Below, piece by piece: positions 39,661 to 42,571 of a DNA stretch of 42,571 nt. Each line of letters starts with the position of its first letter. Position 1 is the first letter of the stretch. Below the pieces are notes generated by a model. It was not told the DNA's origin, did not search any database, and saw nothing but the letters and a program-made list of their open reading frames with translations. Made by a program: the position numbers and the translations under genes. Where the stretch lies: NCBI GenBank assembly GCA_026786275.1, contig JAJAYJ010000168.1, forward strand, positions 1 through 42,571, given 5' to 3'. This DNA is from Nocardioides sp. Lineage in GTDB: Bacteria; Actinomycetota; Actinomycetes; Propionibacteriales; Nocardioidaceae.

Positions 39661-41865
39661 TCAGTCCCCCTTGCCGCGCGACTGCGCGGCGACCGAGGCG
39701 GCCACCGAGTGGTCGGGCTCGGCCTCGGGCTCGGAGTGCTCGATCAGCACCACCAGGGAGCGGTGCTCCATGTGGATGGTGCCGCCCGCACTCACCGTGG
39801 GGTCGTCGTCGGGGTTGCCCCCGGTGTCGATGACGACGTCCCACGCCGCGGCGTACTCCTCGGGCGGCAGCGTGACCTGCGCCGGTCCGTCGGCGTTGAA
39901 GTAGAGCAGGAAGTGGTCGTCGGTGATGCTCTGGCCGCGGGCGTCCTTGCCTGCGATGCCCTGGCCGTTGAGGTACATCCCGATGGCCTCGTTGCCGTTC
40001 GTCCAGTCCTGGTCCTCCATCGGTCGGCCGTCGAGGTGCAGCCAGACGATGTCGTTGAGCCGGTCACCCTCGCCGCCGGCGACCGCGGTCCGCACGGCGT
40101 TACCGGTGAAGAAGCGCTTGCGGCGGAACGTCGGGTGGTCGCGACGCAGCTTGATCACCGTCGAGGTGAAGTCCGTCAGCGGCTTGTCGACGTCCTCCCA
40201 GTCCATCCACGCGATCGTGGAGTCCTGCGCGTAGGTGTTGTTGTTGCCGTCCTGGGTGCGCCCCATCTCGTCGCCGTGCAGCAGCATCGGCACACCCTGG
40301 CTCAGGAGCAGCGTGGCCAGCACGTTGCGCTGCTCGCGGGCCCGGAAGGCCTGGATCTCCGGGTGGTCGGTCGGGCCCTCGACGCCGTGGTTCCAGGAGC
40401 GGTTGTGGTTCTCGCCGTCGTTGCTGTCCTCGCCGTTGGCCTCGTTGTGCTTCTCGTCGTAGGAGACCAGGTCGCGCAGCGTGAAGCCGTCGTGCGCGGT
40501 CACGAAGTTGATGCTCGCGACCGGGCGGCGGCCCGAGGTCTCGTAGAGGTCGGAGGAGCCGGCCACCCGGGACGCGAACTCGCCCAGGGACGGCTCGCCG
40601 CGCCAGAAGTCGCGCACGGTGTCGCGGTAGGCGCCGTTCCACTCGGTCCACTGCGGCGGGAAGCCGCCGACCTGGTAGCCACCGGGGCCGATGTCCCAGG
40701 GCTCCGCGATCAGCTTCACCTGCGACACGACCGGGTCCTGCTGCACGAGCTCGAAGAACGCGGCCAGCCGGTCGACCTCGTAGAACTCGCGGGCCAGGGT
40801 CGAGGCCAGGTCGAAGCGGAAGCCGTCGACGTGCATCTCGGTGACCCAGTAACGCAGCGAGTCCATGATCAGCTGCAGGGCGTGCGGGTTGCCGACGTTG
40901 AGACTGTTGCCGGTCCCGGTGTAGTCCATGTAGAACTTCCGGTCGTCCTCGACTAGGCGGTAGTAGGCCGCGTTGTCGATGCCGCGCATGCTCAGCATCG
41001 GGCCCAGGTGGTTGCCCTCTGCGGTGTGGTTGTAGACCACGTCGAGAATCACCTCGATGCCCGCGGCGTGCATGGCCTTGACCAGGGACTTGAACTCCTG
41101 GACCTGTTGGCCCATGCCCTGGGGGGTGCGGGCTGCCGCGGAGTAGTCGGCGTGCGGGGCGAAGAACCCGAGGGTGTTGTAGCCCCAGTAGTTGCGCAGC
41201 CCCTTGTTGAGCAGGGTGCTGTCCTGCACGAACTGGTGCACCGGCATCAGCTCGATCGCGGTCACGCCGAGCTTCGAGAGGTGCTCGGTGACCGCGGGGT
41301 GCGCCAGCCCGGCATACGTGCCGCGGATGTCCTCGGGCACGTCGGGGTGCAGCTGGGTCATGCCCTTGACGTGGGCCTCGTAGATGACCGACTCGTTCAG
41401 CGGGTAGTTCAGCCGACGGTCGCCCTCCCAGTCGTAGAACGGGTTGACGACCACGCCCATGGTCATGTGGGCCGCGGAGTCCTCGTCGTTGCGGGAGTCC
41501 TCGTCGCCGAAGGTGTAGCTGAAGATGCTCTGGTCCCACTCGATCTCGCCGGCGGTGGCCTTGGCGTAGGGGTCGAGCAGCAGCTTGTTCGGGTTGCAGC
41601 GGTGGCCGGCGTCGATGTCCCACGGCCCATGCACCCGGTAGCCGTAGCGCTGACCGGGCTGGACCCGCGGCAGGTAGGCGTGCCAGACGAACGCGTCGAC
41701 CTCGGTCAGCTCGACCCGGGTCTCGGTCATCGGACCACCGCCCGTCTCGTCGAAGAGGCAGAGCTCGATCTTCTCGGCCACCTCGCTGAACAGGGCGAAG
41801 TTGGTGCCCGTCCCATCGAACGTCGCGCCTAGGGGGTACGCCGATCCCGGCCAGATCTCCACCAC
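39661..41865 (-). CDS. glgX: Glycogen debranching enzyme (GlgX/TreX type)
   Basis: A GH13_11 isoamylase-type enzyme of about 734 residues that cuts alpha-1,6 branches of glycogen to supply linear maltodextrins for TreY. The CBM48 region is [20 protein letters not shown], then [19 protein letters not shown]. The barrel has [46 protein letters not shown] with the catalytic Asp, [20 protein letters not shown] with the Glu, and [20 protein letters not shown], then NEANGEDNDG-like sequence. GTG 41865 with AGAGGA seven bases upstream is chosen; ATG 41907 would add 14 non-conserved residues and lacks a clear ribosome-binding site. It is the first gene of the glgX-treY-treZ operon. Confidence 0.95.
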   Translation of the reverse strand: MVEIWPGSAYPLGATFDGTGTNFALFSEVAEKIELCLFDETGGGPMTETRVELTEVDAFVWHAYLPRVQPGQRYGYRVHGPWDIDAGHRCNPNKLLLDPYAKATAGEIEWDQSIFSYTFGDEDSRNDEDSAAHMTMGVVVNPFYDWEGDRRLNYPLNESVIYEAHVKGMTQLHPDVPEDIRGTYAGLAHPAVTEHLSKLGVTAIELMPVHQFVQDSTLLNKGLRNYWGYNTLGFFAPHADYSAAARTPQGMGQQVQEFKSLVKAMHAAGIEVILDVVYNHTAEGNHLGPMLSMRGIDNAAYYRLVEDDRKFYMDYTGTGNSLNVGNPHALQLIMDSLRYWVTEMHVDGFRFDLASTLAREFYEVDRLAAFFELVQQDPVVSQVKLIAEPWDIGPGGYQVGGFPPQWTEWNGAYRDTVRDFWRGEPSLGEFASRVAGSSDLYETSGRRPVASINFVTAHDGFTLRDLVSYDEKHNEANGEDSNDGENHNRSWNHGVEGPTDHPEIQAFRAREQRNVLATLLLSQGVPMLLHGDEMGRTQDGNNNTYAQDSTIAWMDWEDVDKPLTDFTSTVIKLRRDHPTFRRKRFFTGNAVRTAVAGGEGDRLNDIVWLHLDGRPMEDQDWTNGNEAIGMYLNGQGIAGKDARGQSITDDHFLLYFNADGPAQVTLPPEEYAAAWDVVIDTGGNPDDDPTVSAGGTIHMEHRSLVVLIEHSEPEAEPDHSVAASVAAQSRGKGD

Positions 41866-42054
41866 GTGGGGGTCCTCTCGTGCTGCTCGTGTCGTGCTGC
41901 TGGTCATCAGAAAGCCGCGCCCGGGTGATGGCTTGGAACGATCCAACCACGGGCGCCGGCCCGGTCGGCCCACCCGACCGGGGGTCACACTCTCCACGGT
42001 GCGCGGGGTCGGCGCCACCCGGCCCGGGAACCGGCCCCTGGGTACGGTCGGAGG

Positions 42055-42198
42055 GTGACCCGATCCGTGCGCGCCCGTGCCGCCCTGACCGTCGCCGCCC
42101 TGACGGCGGTGCTCGCCCTGGCCGGCTGCTCCGGCGAGCCGCTGCCGCGCGACGCGGGGTCGGGCTCGGGCGACGGGTACGGCGTACCGCAGAAGTAG
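42055..42198 (+). CDS. 47-residue putative lipoprotein
   Basis: From GTG 42055 (GGAGG-like sequence just upstream) the frame reads VTRSVRARAALTVAALTAVL, then ALAGCSGEPLPRDAGSGSGD and GYGVPQK, then TAG. It has a basic n-region, a hydrophobic stretch and a clear lipobox (LALAGC) predicting lipidation of the Cys near residue 25. The mature part would be only about 22 Gly/Ser-rich residues. The gene is short but has every feature of an exported lipopeptide. It is divergent from glgX and lies upstream of the RNA ligase gene. Function unknown. Confidence 0.65.
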   Translation: MTRSVRARAALTVAALTAVLALAGCSGEPLPRDAGSGSGDGYGVPQK

Positions 42199-42269
42199 GT
42201 CGTGAGCCGGGGTCACCAGCTGACCCGGTCTCACGAGTGACAGGTCCTGAGGGGCCTAGGCTGCCGACC

Positions 42270-42571
42270 GTGCGCCTCTTCACCGCCCTCGTCCCGCCCG
42301 ACGAGGTGGTCGAGCACCTCGACGACTTCCTGGACGTGCGCCGCTCCGCGGCCGACTTCCGTTGGACGTCGCCCGCCCAGCTGCACCTGACGCTGTCCTT
42401 CATGGCCGACGTCGACGACTGGCGCCTCGACGACCTGCTGGAGGGCGTCGCCGCCGCCGCGGCCCGTCGTACGCCGCTGAGCCTGCGGGTCACCGGGGGA
42501 GGGGCGTTCCCGGCCCCGGTCGCGGCCACCGTGCTGTGGGCCGGGCTGGACCTGGACGGGCCGGGCGGCAC
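42270..42571 (+). CDS. thpR: 2'-5' RNA ligase family protein (RNA 2',3'-cyclic phosphodiesterase), partial
   Basis: The first 100 residues of a LigT/ThpR-type two-histidine phosphoesterase: VRLFTALVPPDEVVEHLDDF, then FRWTSPAQLHLTLSFMADVD and PLSLRVTGGGAFPAPVAATV. The HLTLSFM segment is the first H-x-T/S-x catalytic motif (His39, Thr41). The second H-x-T lies beyond the window. Family members open 2',3'-cyclic phosphates or reversibly ligate tRNA halves. GTG 42270 fits the family start (RLFTALVPP). The gene is cut by the right edge. Confidence 0.9.
   Translation, partial: MRLFTALVPPDEVVEHLDDFLDVRRSAADFRWTSPAQLHLTLSFMADVDDWRLDDLLEGVAAAAARRTPLSLRVTGGGAFPAPVAATVLWAGLDLDGPGG

Noticed and set aside
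1-42571. CRISPR array or insertion-sequence transposase
   Set aside because: No regularly spaced repeats of CRISPR length and no transposase motif were found on either strand.

Overview
The window is about 42.6 kb of very GC-rich DNA. Dense ORFs, frequent GTG starts and 4-bp ATGA gene overlaps point to a high-GC Gram-positive bacterium. The gene set fits an actinobacterium, most likely Nocardioidaceae-like: a MATE transporter next to dnaB, menaquinone synthesis (menB), a probable F420-type deazaflavin oxidoreductase, WXG/ESX-like secreted-protein genes, recBCD, and the glgX-treY-treZ trehalose cluster. The genus is an inference. No rRNA, tRNA or CRISPR array was seen.

Layout. 1-2116: a frameshifted membrane-protein gene at the edge, a VOC-fold protein and a MATE exporter, all minus strand. 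2117-4923: a non-coding stretch with DnaA-box-like motifs, the replicative helicase dnaB, and a DUF2975 membrane protein translationally coupled to a small HTH regulator. 4924-8963: accessory genes with visible decay, including a membrane protein, a YceI gene with two frameshifts, an intact PemK/MazF-type toxin-antitoxin pair behind a palindromic operator candidate, remnants of a VOC and an M23-peptidase gene, a GNAT acetyltransferase and a lipoprotein. 9116-10958: a two-gene cassette resembling type VII secretion substrates. 11064-14649: a TSUP (TauE/SafE) exporter with a strong promoter, two tandem PGPGW membrane proteins and an exported sulfatase. 14733-23205: a complete, tightly overlapping recC-recB-recD operon. 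23284-25336: an ACT-domain protein, a deazaflavin-dependent oxidoreductase and menB.

25322-33280 is the most notable region: a roughly 7.9-kb integrated element in the 3' end of menB. It is bounded by a 15-bp direct repeat that encodes the last residues and stop of MenB (PWYY-stop). Inside each end lie two further matching repeat motifs, likely integrase arm sites. It carries a broken tyrosine integrase, an excisionase, a broken XRE-type regulator, the C-terminal stub of a MobF/TraA relaxase-helicase, a NarL-type two-component system, several gene fragments, and an intact ParE/RelE-type toxin-antitoxin pair beside the right end. It looks like a decayed, immobilised integrative element kept by an addiction module.

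33315-42571 returns to the backbone: a SIR2/CobB deacylase that would adjoin menB without the island, a DHA2-type MFS exporter, the convergent glgX-treY-treZ operon (glycogen to trehalose), a 47-residue lipoprotein and the start of a 2'-5' RNA ligase family gene at the right edge.

All family calls come from reading motifs in the translated sequence. No database search was run, so names for weakly conserved proteins are tentative.
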